Assembly: GCA_963824225.1 (NCBI GenBank)
Contig: CAWGOF010000003.1
Location: 1,984,001 to 2,048,000, forward strand
Source of the DNA: CAWGOF01 sp963824225
GTDB lineage: Bacteria; Acidobacteriota; Polarisedimenticolia; Polarisedimenticolales; Polarisedimenticolaceae
Direction of reading: 5' to 3'
DNA: 64,000 nt
Under the pieces are notes generated by a model that worked only from the letters and a program-made list of their open reading frames with translations, had not been told where the DNA came from and made no database searches. How positions within the stretch are numbered: position 1 is the first letter of the stretch; each line of letters begins with the position of its first letter. Made by a program: the position numbers and the translations under genes. Positions 1 through 7,422 of the stretch are shown here, in pieces.

Positions 1-84
1 CACGAACACGGCGGCCCCGATGCGCCCGGCGAGCGTCCACGGATCGAACGGCAGCGCATGTCCACCGGCGCTCCAGCCGTTCAT
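1..84 (-). CDS. Partial CDS, N-terminal 28 codons only
   Basis: An ATG at 84 overlaps the TGA of the TPM-domain gene (ATGA) and opens a reading frame with no stop through the window edge. The visible peptide begins MNGWSAGGHALPFDP. Too little is present to assign a family. Its position after lemA and a TPM gene fits a further gene of the same operon, often a second TPM-domain protein in other genomes, but that is only inference from gene order. Confidence 0.4.
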   Translation of the reverse strand, partial: MNGWSAGGHALPFDPWTLAGRIGAAVFV

Positions 85-866
85 CACCAGCCTCCCGACG
101 CGCCGCCGCCCGAGAAACCGCCCCCGCCGCCGAACCCGCCGAAGCCCCCGCCACCGCCACCCGAACCCCAGCCTCCCGAGTGTCCGCCTCTCCCACGGGA
201 CGCGAGGATGCTACCCAGGATCCACGGCGCGATCCCACCCGATCCACGACGACCGCCAGGGCCCCGACGCCCGAGGCCGCGCAGGATGGAGAACAACACG
301 AGGAACAGGATCAGCGGGATGAGCCCCGCCCCGTGCGAGCGTCGACCCGTTTGCCCGCCCGGGATCTTGGCGTAGTCCCCGCCCGCTGCGGCGTGGAGCG
401 CCTCGATCCCGGCGCGCAGGCCGGCGTAGAAGTCCCCGCTCTTGAATCGCGGGGCGATGACGTCGCGGATGATCCGGCCGCTGATCGAATCGGTGACGCT
501 ACCCTCGAGGCCCCGTCCGACCTCGATGCGGACCTTGCGCTCGGAGCGGGCCACCACGATGAGCGCGCCGTTGTTGCGCTCCTTCTTCCCGATGCCCCAC
601 GCCCGGCCGACCTCGAGCGCGAAGCGCTCGATCGGCTCGCCTCCCAGCTCGGGCACGGTCAACAGCGCGATCTCGTTCGTGCTGCCCGTCGCGTAGGACT
701 GCATGAGCGACTCGAGGGCGCGCTCCTGCTCGGGCGCGAGGAACCCGGCGAGGTCCGTGACCCAGCCGTCGTTCGCAGGCACCGCCGTTGCGGCGGCCGC
801 CGCACCGGCGGCGATACCCCCGAGGAGCAGGGCGCCTGCGAGCGCGCCGATGAGCTTCCGCGTCAC
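84..866 (-). CDS. TPM-domain membrane protein (YgcG-like)
   Basis: A 260-residue protein with an N-terminal signal peptide (Ala-rich hydrophobic core, about residues 5-28), followed by a TPM domain (TLP18.3/Psb32/MOLO-1 fold, about residues 33-155). Family features visible are the D-x-A-x-x-L start of the domain, the NNG turn and the IRIEVG-like strand before the GLEG turn. A single membrane segment lies near 180-195. The C-terminal tail is almost pure Gly/Ser/Phe and ends SGGGASGGW, typical of YgcG-like proteins. Its start lies 10 bp from the lemA stop codon, and LemA/TPM pairs are conserved in many bacteria. Function at the envelope is poorly known. Confidence 0.9.
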   Translation of the reverse strand: MTRKLIGALAGALLLGGIAAGAAAAATAVPANDGWVTDLAGFLAPEQERALESLMQSYATGSTNEIALLTVPELGGEPIERFALEVGRAWGIGKKERNNGALIVVARSERKVRIEVGRGLEGSVTDSISGRIIRDVIAPRFKSGDFYAGLRAGIEALHAAAGGDYAKIPGGQTGRRSHGAGLIPLILFLVLFSILRGLGRRGPGGRRGSGGIAPWILGSILASRGRGGHSGGWGSGGGGGGFGGFGGGGGFSGGGASGGW

Positions 867-876
867 TCTTCCTTAA

Positions 877-1518
877 TTACTTGCCGGAGCCGAACTCGAT
901 CTTCGGCGCCTCGCGCTCCTGCGCCGTCGCCTCGAGCTGGGCCAGCGCATCGAAGCCCAGGAGACCGGCCACGAGGTTCGTGGGGAACCGCCGGCGGTAC
1001 GTGTTGAACGCTTGCACCGCGTCGATGTAGTCGCGCCGCGCGACCGCGATGCGGTTCTCCGTGCCCTCGAGCTGGTCCTGCAACGACAGGAAGCCCTGGG
1101 TCGCCTTGAGCTCGGGGTACTGCTCGGCGACGGCGAACAGGCGCCCGAGCGCCGCGCCGAGACCCTGCTGGGCCGCGATGTACGCCTGGAGCTTCGCCGG
1201 ATCGGTCGGTAGATCGGCGGGCAGCTGCACGCGGCCGACGCTCGCCCGCGCCTCGGTCACGGCCTCGAGCGTCGAGCGCTCGAAATCCGCCGCACCCTGC
1301 ACGGTGGCGACGAGCTGCGGAACGAGGTCGTAGCGTCGCTTGTACTGGTTGTCGATCTCGCTCCACGCCGCGCGGGCCTTCTCCTGCTGCGCGACGAGCA
1401 CGTTGTAGCGACTGACCATCAGGCCGCCGACGACCAGGGCCAGAAGCACGACCGCACCGATCACGATGCAGCCGACCTTGGCCAACCCACGCTCTCGACC
1501 CGAACTCGCGATACGCAT
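877..1518 (-). CDS. lemA: LemA family protein
   Basis: A 213-residue LemA-type protein. One N-terminal membrane helix (about residues 15-35) is followed by the coiled, periplasmic helical domain with the family signature around YNVLVAQQEKARAAWSEIDN and the RRYDLVPQLV block. The ATG at 1518 was chosen because a strong Shine-Dalgarno (AAGGAGG, 1524-1530) sits just upstream. A longer in-frame extension exists but places that site inside the coding region. The gene lies between the ankyrin-PQQ gene (18 bp upstream) and the TPM gene (10 bp downstream), so the three probably form one transcript. The molecular role of LemA is not firmly established. Confidence 0.93.
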   Translation of the reverse strand: MRIASSGRERGLAKVGCIVIGAVVLLALVVGGLMVSRYNVLVAQQEKARAAWSEIDNQYKRRYDLVPQLVATVQGAADFERSTLEAVTEARASVGRVQLPADLPTDPAKLQAYIAAQQGLGAALGRLFAVAEQYPELKATQGFLSLQDQLEGTENRIAVARRDYIDAVQAFNTYRRRFPTNLVAGLLGFDALAQLEATAQEREAPKIEFGSGK

Positions 1519-1535
1519 CGACCCCTCCTTATGAC

Positions 1536-3698
1536 TCATGGATCGTGCGGCTCCGGAGCCGCACGCAGCGCGATCAGCTCGGCCGGCATGCGCAGGTACA
1601 GCACCCCGGCCGAGATCGCCGGCGTGGCCATCAGCGGCGCGCCGAGCTCGCGCACGGCCAGCTCTCGATGCTCGGGACCCGCGGCCAGCACGTACAGCGT
1701 GCCCTCTTCGGTACCCTGATAGATCTTCCCGTTCGCCACGACCGGCGACGACGTGCACGTCCCGCCGGCGCTGAACCGCGCCTGATACACGCGTGCTCCG
1801 CTGAGCGCGTCGTGGGCCTCGATCCGTCCATTGTGGTGTACGACGTAGAGCTGTCCGCCGTACAAGAGCGGCGTCGGCATGTACGCGCCGCCGCGCGTGT
1901 TGTACCACGCGAGGTCGGACGCGTCGGCATCCGACGCGATCGTGTGCGCGCCGCGGATCCCGGGCTTGACCGCGTAGATCGGCCGCGCCGGCGGATAGCC
2001 CGAGCCCACGTAGAGCAGCTCGGCCCCGACGACCGGCGAGGCGACGACCTGGATCGACGTCGGGCCGAGGCTCCACAGCTCGCGGCCGGTCGTCGGATCG
2101 TAGCCCCGGATGACCGACGCGTTGACGACGAGCTCCTCGCCCTTCGGTGTGGGCCAGATCGCCGGCGTGGCCCACGACGGCGCGACGTCGGGCCGTTGCG
2201 TCTTCCACAGCGCCTTGCCGGTCGCGAGGTCCCACGCCGCGAGATACGGACCGTCATGGATGTCGACCTGCAGGATCACCTTGCCCCGATGCAGGATCGG
2301 CGAAGCCGCGAAGCCCCACTGCAGGCCGGGATCGTTGAACCCTCCGGCGTTGAGGCCGCCGAGGTCGTGCTTCCAGTGGATCGTCCCGTCGCGGCCGAGG
2401 CACGCGAGACCCGCGGTCGGGAACACCACGACCACGTGCTCGCCGTCGGTCACCGGCGTCGAGTTGGCCTGCGTGGCCTTGAAGTGCCGCTTGGTCCGCG
2501 GGACGCCGCGTCCGACCTCGGTCTCCCAGATCTTCTTCCCCGTCGCCTTGTCGAGGGCCAGGACGAGCCACCGGTGCTCGCGCTGCTCTTCGATCTCTTC
2601 CCCTGAGCCCGACGGCCCGACGCGGAGCGGAACGCTCCCGCCCTCGGCCACCGCCGTGGTCACGTAGATTCGATCGCCCCACACGATCGGGCTCGAGTTC
2701 CCGAGACCGGGCAGCGCGACGCGCCAGGCGACGTTCTTTCCGGATTCGAGGTCGAAGTCGGCCGGCGTGTCCGCGCCGTCGCCGATACCCGAGCGATTGG
2801 CGCCGCGGAACCCCGGCCAGTGCACGGTCGACTCGCTCGCTGGCGCGGCACTCGGGACGCCGGTCGGCGCGGAGGTCGGCGCGGCCGAGGTCCGCACGGT
2901 CCCGGGATCCGCGAGGCGTAGCCGCACGGGCTCCTTCTCCGTGCGCTCGACCGTCAGCCCCTCGATCGTCCCGGCACGACCGTAGTACCGGACGGTGACG
3001 CCGCTGTCGGTGCCGCGGAACAAGCGCTCGGCTTTGGGTGCGAGCGCGGTGCGCGCGCCGGCGAAGTCGAGAACGAGATGTCCCTCGCGCAGCTCCACCG
3101 TCGCCGCTTCGTCCCCACTTTCGAACCTGCCGGTGAAGCCGCGCAGATCGGCCGCCGAGTAGCTCGGGGGCGGTGGATCAGGTCGGGTCTTGACGCTGGC
3201 CAGGATCTGGCCCAGCTCGCCCGAGACGTTCGGGTAGCGCGCGCGAAGGTCGGCGGCCTCGGATTCGAGGACCGGTCCGCTGTCGACCGCGGCGCGGGCC
3301 AGGGCCACGTCGCCCGATTCGAGCGCCTGAGCCAGCGCGGCCACGCGGTCCTTGGCCCCCGCGGCGAGCAGCATCTTGGCCACGCGGTACTCGGGCGCGC
3401 CCTTCTCGAACGACCCCTCGAGCACGCTCGTGCCGAAGAACCCTTCGCGGTAGCTCGGGTCGGCGCCGTGATCGAGCAGGTATCGAACGACGTCCGGATG
3501 GTTCTGGGCCGCGGCGAGCGCGAGCGCCGTCTGACCCCACTGGACCCGCGCGTCGACCGGGACACCGCTCTCGACGAGCTTCTGCACCTGCGCCAGGTCA
3601 CCGGCCCGGGCAGCGACGTGCAGGTCGTGCGCTCCGTCGGCGAACGCGATCGACCCGACGACACACAGCAGCCCGAGACCGGCCCACTTTCCCGACAT
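1536..3698 (-). CDS. Secreted ankyrin-repeat / PQQ beta-propeller fusion
   Basis: A 720-residue protein with a signal peptide (residues 1-20). Ankyrin repeats occupy about 25-130 (for example the GQTALALAAAQNHPDVVRYL block and a second LLDHGADP unit). A roughly 100-residue linker domain of beta strands follows. From about residue 290 there is a PQQ-like (BamB-type) propeller starting WPGFRGANRSG, with repeated AxDxxTGKxxW blades. Outer-membrane or periplasmic location is inferred from the signal peptide. The propeller resembles secreted PQQ-repeat proteins without an obvious catalytic site. It heads the lemA-TPM operon; the divergent gene start lies about 180 bp away. Confidence 0.85.
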   Translation of the reverse strand: MSGKWAGLGLLCVVGSIAFADGAHDLHVAARAGDLAQVQKLVESGVPVDARVQWGQTALALAAAQNHPDVVRYLLDHGADPSYREGFFGTSVLEGSFEKGAPEYRVAKMLLAAGAKDRVAALAQALESGDVALARAAVDSGPVLESEAADLRARYPNVSGELGQILASVKTRPDPPPPSYSAADLRGFTGRFESGDEAATVELREGHLVLDFAGARTALAPKAERLFRGTDSGVTVRYYGRAGTIEGLTVERTEKEPVRLRLADPGTVRTSAAPTSAPTGVPSAAPASESTVHWPGFRGANRSGIGDGADTPADFDLESGKNVAWRVALPGLGNSSPIVWGDRIYVTTAVAEGGSVPLRVGPSGSGEEIEEQREHRWLVLALDKATGKKIWETEVGRGVPRTKRHFKATQANSTPVTDGEHVVVVFPTAGLACLGRDGTIHWKHDLGGLNAGGFNDPGLQWGFAASPILHRGKVILQVDIHDGPYLAAWDLATGKALWKTQRPDVAPSWATPAIWPTPKGEELVVNASVIRGYDPTTGRELWSLGPTSIQVVASPVVGAELLYVGSGYPPARPIYAVKPGIRGAHTIASDADASDLAWYNTRGGAYMPTPLLYGGQLYVVHHNGRIEAHDALSGARVYQARFSAGGTCTSSPVVANGKIYQGTEEGTLYVLAAGPEHRELAVRELGAPLMATPAISAGVLYLRMPAELIALRAAPEPHDP

Positions 3699-3858
3699 GT
3701 TTGCTCCCCGCTTCGCCGCGGCATTGTCTCACAGCCGCACGCTCGGCCCGGGGAGCTTCGTCTACCAGACGATCGTGCGCGCGGCGGACGGCTCGCCGAT
3801 CGCGAGCGCCGAGCGCCAGCTCACCGTCTTGCCCGGAGCCGATCCCGCGGTACCATGA
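3697..3858 (+). pseudogene. Probable 3' remnant of a degraded gene
   Basis: A 53-codon open frame whose second half (about codons 17-53) reads like a natural beta-strand protein end (GPGSFVYQTIVRAADG then ERQLTVLPGADP). Its first codons overlap the start of the minus-strand ankyrin-PQQ gene. No family was recognised. It could be chance in GC-rich DNA or the tail of a gene whose front was lost. Low confidence. Confidence 0.25.
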
Positions 3859-3877
3859 GCCCCGGACGGGGGACGAA

Positions 3878-4153
3878 ATGGCGCGGATCGTCGTCGAGCG
3901 AGCGGTGGACGAGGCCCGTCTGAGCGGACTCGGTGTTCGCGACTGGCCGATCTGGACCAAGGAACCGTCGCGGTTTCCCTGGAGCTACGACGAGCCCGAG
4001 ACCTGCTACTTCCTCGAAGGCGACGTCACGGTCACGCCGGACGACGGCGAGCCGGTCCGCATGGGCTCGGGCGACCTCGTCACGTTCCCCGCAGGTCTGA
4101 GCTGCACGTGGGAGATCCGCTCCGCCGTGCGCAAGCACTACCGCTTCGGTTGA
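3878..4153 (+). CDS. Small cupin-domain protein (DUF861-like)
   Basis: A 91-residue single-domain cupin. The visible pattern is WPIWTKEPSRFPWSYDEPE (strand entry), CYFLEGDVTV (first cupin motif region) and GDLVTFPAGLSCTWEI (second motif), matching the Cupin_3/DUF861 group related to ureidoglycine aminohydrolase domains. The start at 3878 is preceded by a purine-rich GGGGGA site. The protein is cytoplasmic with no signal peptide. A 15-bp gap to the next gene suggests cotranscription. The substrate cannot be told from sequence. Confidence 0.85.
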   Translation: MARIVVERAVDEARLSGLGVRDWPIWTKEPSRFPWSYDEPETCYFLEGDVTVTPDDGEPVRMGSGDLVTFPAGLSCTWEIRSAVRKHYRFG

Positions 4154-4168
4154 CCGAGAGGGAGAGCC

Positions 4169-4780
4169 ATGGGCCAGCGAACCGCCGTCGTCGACGCCTA
4201 CATCCGTGAGGCCCCCGAGTACGCGCGACCGATCCTCGAGCGGATCCGCGTCGCGTTCCACACCGGTTGCCCCGAGATCGAGGAGCGCCTGAAGTGGGGC
4301 ATGCCGAGCTTCGAGTACAAGGGACTCCTCGGGGGCATGGCGGCGTTCAAGAAGCACGTGACGTTCGGGTTCTGGAAGTCGAAGCTCATGGAGGGGTTCC
4401 ATCGCGAGCTCGTCGGCGAGCCGCGGGGTGGGATGATGGGTGCGTGCGTCGAGAAGCCGGCCGATCTGCCGCCCAAGAAGACTCTCGTCGCCTACGTCAA
4501 GGAGGCGAAGCGGCTCAACGACGCCGGGATCAAGGAGCCCCGGGCCGCGCGCCCCACGGCCCCGGTGCGTCTGGTCGTGCCCACGGACCTCAAGAAGGCG
4601 CTCGCCGCGAACAAGAAGGCCCGGGCCGCGTTCGACAGCTTCCCGCCGAGCGCGAAGCGCGAGTACGTCGAATGGATCACCGAGGCCAAGCGGTCCGACA
4701 CGCGGGGCAAGAGGCTCGGGACCACGATCGAGTGGCTGGCCCAGGGCAAGCGCCGCAACTGGAAGTACGAGAGCTGCTGA
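4169..4780 (+). CDS. DUF1801 / YdeI-OmpD-associated family protein
   Basis: A 203-residue protein. The N-terminal about 110 residues form a DUF1801 domain (the LKWGMPSFEYKG motif and the HVTFGFWK strand). The C-terminal about 70 residues form the YdeI/OmpD-associated helical region, with the typical LKKALAANKKARAAFDSFPP and KREYVEWITEAKR blocks. A GAGAGGGAGAG ribosome site precedes the ATG. Members are linked in E. coli to outer-membrane porin abundance and bacteriocin sensitivity, but the biochemical role is unknown. It follows the cupin gene closely. Confidence 0.88.
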   Translation: MGQRTAVVDAYIREAPEYARPILERIRVAFHTGCPEIEERLKWGMPSFEYKGLLGGMAAFKKHVTFGFWKSKLMEGFHRELVGEPRGGMMGACVEKPADLPPKKTLVAYVKEAKRLNDAGIKEPRAARPTAPVRLVVPTDLKKALAANKKARAAFDSFPPSAKREYVEWITEAKRSDTRGKRLGTTIEWLAQGKRRNWKYESC

Positions 4781-4827
4781 GCGCTCGTCCCCATGGGCGT
4801 GCCGGCGGGAACAAGCGTGCGGCCCGC

Positions 4828-5721
4828 ATGAGCCCGAGCGCGAGGTCGACGGCTGCGCGCCGCGCTGCAACCGCGCGCTGGATCGCGGAGCGATTCGGCG
4901 CGTCGAGCTTCGACGCCCTGGGGCTGCCGGGCGGAGATCTCGTCGATGCCGGGCTATCCGCGCTCGCGGACGATCGCACGACGCTCGAGAGTTTGCTCGT
5001 CTCGCTCGCGGCGCCACGCTTGCGCCGCGAGGGCGTGCCGGTGGGACGGGTGCAACAGGATCCGGAGGATCGTCTGTACGCCCTGCTCGCACGGGGCTCG
5101 GGCGATCTCGCGCATGCCCGATACGGAGCCTACCTCCGCCGGATGGTTTCCTTCGCCGATGCGTGCCGCCTGGCGCGGAGCGAACGACGACGACGTGCGC
5201 CTAGTCTCACGCGGGAGCGCTTGCGTACGCTCATGGAGCTGGCGCGGTCGGCCGCCGGCCGAAGGGCGTACCGCGTGTTCCTCGTCGGGGGAGGCACGGC
5301 GGTTCTCGCCGGGTGGCGCGACTCGACCGTCGATGTCGATCTGTGCGCCGACGACGACCGCGTCTTCCGGGACATCCAGCGGATCAAGGAGCGCCTGAAG
5401 CTCAATGTCGAGTTCGCCCGGCCCGAGGAGTTCGTCCCCCCGCTCGCCGGAAGCGCGGACCGTCACCTGTTCATCGAGACCCGCGGGAACGTGAGCTACT
5501 TCCACTACGACCCGTACGTCCAGCTGCTGTCCAAGCTCGTCCGTGGGTTCCAGCGGGACGTGGAGGACGCCGACGGGTTCCTGCGCAGCGGAATGGTCGA
5601 GCCCGCGCGCTTTCGATCGCTCGTCCGTGCGATACCCGATGCGGCCTTCGCCAAGTACCCGACCCTGTCGCGGCGGGCCGTCCTCGAGGTCGTCGACGAG
5701 TTCCTTTCGCGCCGTGCCTGA
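4828..5721 (+). CDS. DUF6036-type nucleotidyltransferase with fused N-terminal domain
   Basis: A 297-residue protein made of two parts. Residues 1 to about 120 form a small helical domain of the kind I know as a separate gene next to DUF6036 proteins (blocks such as DRLYALLARG and ARYGAYLRRMVSFADA). Residues 130-297 form a nucleotidyltransferase-fold domain: GGGTAVLAG at 154-162 followed by the DVD metal-binding pair at 169-171, and a C-terminal helical part. No stop separates the two halves, so this is a fusion or a merged reading frame. A role in a toxin-antitoxin-like pair is possible from the fold but not shown. Confidence 0.7.
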   Translation: MSPSARSTAARRAATARWIAERFGASSFDALGLPGGDLVDAGLSALADDRTTLESLLVSLAAPRLRREGVPVGRVQQDPEDRLYALLARGSGDLAHARYGAYLRRMVSFADACRLARSERRRRAPSLTRERLRTLMELARSAAGRRAYRVFLVGGGTAVLAGWRDSTVDVDLCADDDRVFRDIQRIKERLKLNVEFARPEEFVPPLAGSADRHLFIETRGNVSYFHYDPYVQLLSKLVRGFQRDVEDADGFLRSGMVEPARFRSLVRAIPDAAFAKYPTLSRRAVLEVVDEFLSRRA

Positions 5722-6187
5722 GCGTCCTGGCAAGCCGCCCGGATCGCGCCGCGCGGTGCGGGAGATCCTGATCTACGGCGCCTGCTGCGGCACGCTCGTC
5801 GCCGTCCTGCGCGTCGTCGAGCACCAGTTTTTCGCCCTCGAGCACCCGCTCGCCGTCTACGGCGGCGTGATCGCCGTGCTGTTTGCCGGGGTCGGCCTGT
5901 GGCTCGGCCTGTCGCTCCCGCGGCGCCGGCCCGCTCCGATCACGCAGCGTGCCCTCGAGCCGTTCACACCCGATCGGGACCGGTTGGAAGAGGTCGGCAT
6001 CACGCCGCGCGAGCTCGAGATCCTCGGGCTGATCGCCACGGGCCTGAGCAACCGCGAGATCGCCGATCGGCTGTGCGTGAGCGAGAACACGGTCAAGACC
6101 CACTCGAGCCGGCTTCTCGACAAGCTCGGCGCCAAGCGGCGGACGCAGGCGGTACGGATCGGACAGTCGATGCGCCTCATCCCTTGA
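5714..6187 (+). CDS. Membrane-anchored LuxR-type transcription regulator
   Basis: A protein of about 157 residues. Two hydrophobic helices (about residues 18-35 and 43-60) are followed by a LuxR helix-turn-helix at the C-terminus, with TPRELEILGLIATGLSNREI and the recognition part SENTVKTHSSRL. The GTG at 5714 overlaps the previous gene by 8 bp; a second GTG at 5756 is also possible because neither has a clear ribosome site. It lacks a receiver domain. In other bacteria this architecture is found directly before a DUF4199 membrane gene, as here, which suggests a regulator-membrane partner pair. Confidence 0.8.
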   Translation: MPERPGKPPGSRRAVREILIYGACCGTLVAVLRVVEHQFFALEHPLAVYGGVIAVLFAGVGLWLGLSLPRRRPAPITQRALEPFTPDRDRLEEVGITPRELEILGLIATGLSNREIADRLCVSENTVKTHSSRLLDKLGAKRRTQAVRIGQSMRLIP

Positions 6188-6294
6188 CGCGATTTTGGGC
6201 CGACCCGCCGGAAATCACTCGTTCGGGTGACGCGTGTCGAGCGCTGATTCCGCCACCCTGCGTGCGGGGAATCGAACCTCAGGAGGTAACCGTC

Positions 6295-6807
6295 GTGTTT
6301 CAGAAGGCCGTCTTGCGCTTCGGCCTGATCTCGGGAGCGATCGGGGTCGCGCTCATGTTCGCCGTCATCCCGTTGCTCGAGCGCCGATCGTACGGGGCGA
6401 GCGACCTGATCGGCTATTCGTCGATGGTGCTCTTGGCCGTCCTGGTGTTCTTCGGCATCCGCTCGTACCGCGAGACGGAGGGGGCGGGCCGAATCACGTT
6501 CCGCCGGGCGCTCGGTGTGGGCCTCGGGATCACGCTCGTGTCGTGCGCCTGCTCGGTCGTGGGCTTCGAGCTCCTGTACTTCCTCGTCGCCCCCGGGTTC
6601 GGGGACACGTTTTGCGCGTGCATGATCGAGCGGGCGCAGGCGTCGGGAGGAACCCCGGAGCAGATCGCTCGGGTGACCGAGCAGGCTCGGACGCTGAAGC
6701 GGCTCTTCGACAACCCGTTGACGAACGCGGTGATGACGTTCGTCACGACGTTCCCGGTCGGGCTCGTCGGCTCGTTGCTTTCGGCGGCGATCCTCCGCCG
6801 GCGCTGA
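6295..6807 (+). CDS. DUF4199 membrane protein
   Basis: A 170-residue integral membrane protein with about four hydrophobic segments (residues 8-25, 38-55, 72-95, 145-165) and a soluble loop carrying the helix after FGDTFCACMIE, the pattern of DUF4199. The GTG start at 6295 is fixed by an excellent ribosome site (AGGAGGTAA, 6281-6289). It follows the membrane-anchored LuxR regulator after a 107-bp gap. The family has no assigned biochemical role. Confidence 0.82.
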   Translation: MFQKAVLRFGLISGAIGVALMFAVIPLLERRSYGASDLIGYSSMVLLAVLVFFGIRSYRETEGAGRITFRRALGVGLGITLVSCACSVVGFELLYFLVAPGFGDTFCACMIERAQASGGTPEQIARVTEQARTLKRLFDNPLTNAVMTFVTTFPVGLVGSLLSAAILRRR

Positions 6808-6824
6808 TGGGGAAGAGGCGGAGA

Positions 6825-6865
6825 GTGGGTCAGGTCTCGGGGTCTGACCCCGAGATCTGACCCAC
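6825..6865. repeat. 41-bp near-perfect palindrome (REP-like or bidirectional terminator)
   Basis: The sequence GTGGGTCAGGTCTCGGGG and its inverted copy meet around TCTGA, with a single mismatch in the arms. It lies between the convergent ends of the DUF4199 gene (6807, plus) and the DUF6289-like gene (6876, minus). A related stem built on GGGCAGGTCTCG occurs at 53492-53525 and a half copy (GATCTGACCCC) at 13934. It may act as a terminator for both genes or be a dispersed REP-type element. Confidence 0.6.
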
Positions 6866-6875
6866 TACTACGGAC

Positions 6876-7130
6876 TTATGGGTTCGGCGGGAAGCAGATG
6901 AAGCAGCCGCCGCAGACGTAGTAGCTCGTGCGCACGCCCCACGCGACGGTATTGTTGCAACAATCCTTGCCGAACTGCCCGACGACCTTCGTGTGGTTCG
7001 CGTTGTTGTAGTACGTGCAGTTGCCGGCCGGTGCGGCCTGGCTCGACGGCATGGCCAGGGCGGCGATCGCCACCACCGTCACACCCAGGAGACATGTCGC
7101 CAGGATCAGCCGAGTGGTCTTTCGTGTCAT
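6876..7130 (-). CDS. Small secreted cysteine-rich peptide (DUF6289-like)
   Basis: An 84-residue precursor: a signal peptide (about residues 1-32, Ala-x-Ala end at SSQAAPA) followed by a mature part of about 50 residues with six cysteines. The mature core reads CTYYNNANHTKVVGQFGKDC, then AWG and CGGCFICFPP, a pattern I associate with DUF6289 peptides. The ATG at 7130 was preferred over longer starts because it begins a clean signal peptide with a GGAGC site nearby. Function is unknown; the disulfide-rich mature part suggests an extracellular or periplasmic role. Confidence 0.65.
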   Translation of the reverse strand: MTRKTTRLILATCLLGVTVVAIAALAMPSSQAAPAGNCTYYNNANHTKVVGQFGKDCCNNTVAWGVRTSYYVCGGCFICFPPNP

Positions 7131-7218
7131 ACCGCTGCTCCTTGTGCTCGGGAGGACGCCCCCTCGGCGCCCCCGCTGAAGGTGCGACGATACGAGCACA
7201 GGCACGCGAAGACAAGGC

Positions 7219-7422
7219 TCAATCGTTCAACACGAACGTGACACGCAAGTTGACCCGGTAGTTGGTGATCTTGCCGTTTTCGATATCGACTTTCATCTCG
7301 TTGACCCAGGCGCCGGAGATGCCTTCGAGGGTCCTCGAGGCCCGCTGGATCCCCTGGAGGATCGCGTCCTCGAACCCCTTGGTCGACGTCGAAGAGATCT
7401 CGGTGATCTTGGCCACGCTCAT
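7219..7422 (-). CDS. Dodecin (flavin-binding, dodecameric)
   Basis: A 67-residue dodecin with the family pattern SVAKITEISSTSTKGFEDAI at the start, W39 in the GAWVNEMKV strand (the flavin-stacking position) and the ending YRVNLRVTFVLND. The dodecamer stores or buffers riboflavin, FMN or similar flavins. The ATG at 7422 overlaps the stop of the upstream thioredoxin-TPR gene by 4 bp (ATGA), and its AAAGGAGG site lies inside that gene, so translation is probably coupled. Confidence 0.93.
   Translation of the reverse strand: MSVAKITEISSTSTKGFEDAILQGIQRASRTLEGISGAWVNEMKVDIENGKITNYRVNLRVTFVLND

Noticed and set aside
6240..6290. Minus-strand text GGTTCGATTCCCC followed by GGTGGCGGAAT looks like tRNA T-arm and tRNA-Leu 5' fragments
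   Set aside because: The order is wrong for one tRNA, the arms do not pair, and no acceptor or anticodon stem can be formed.
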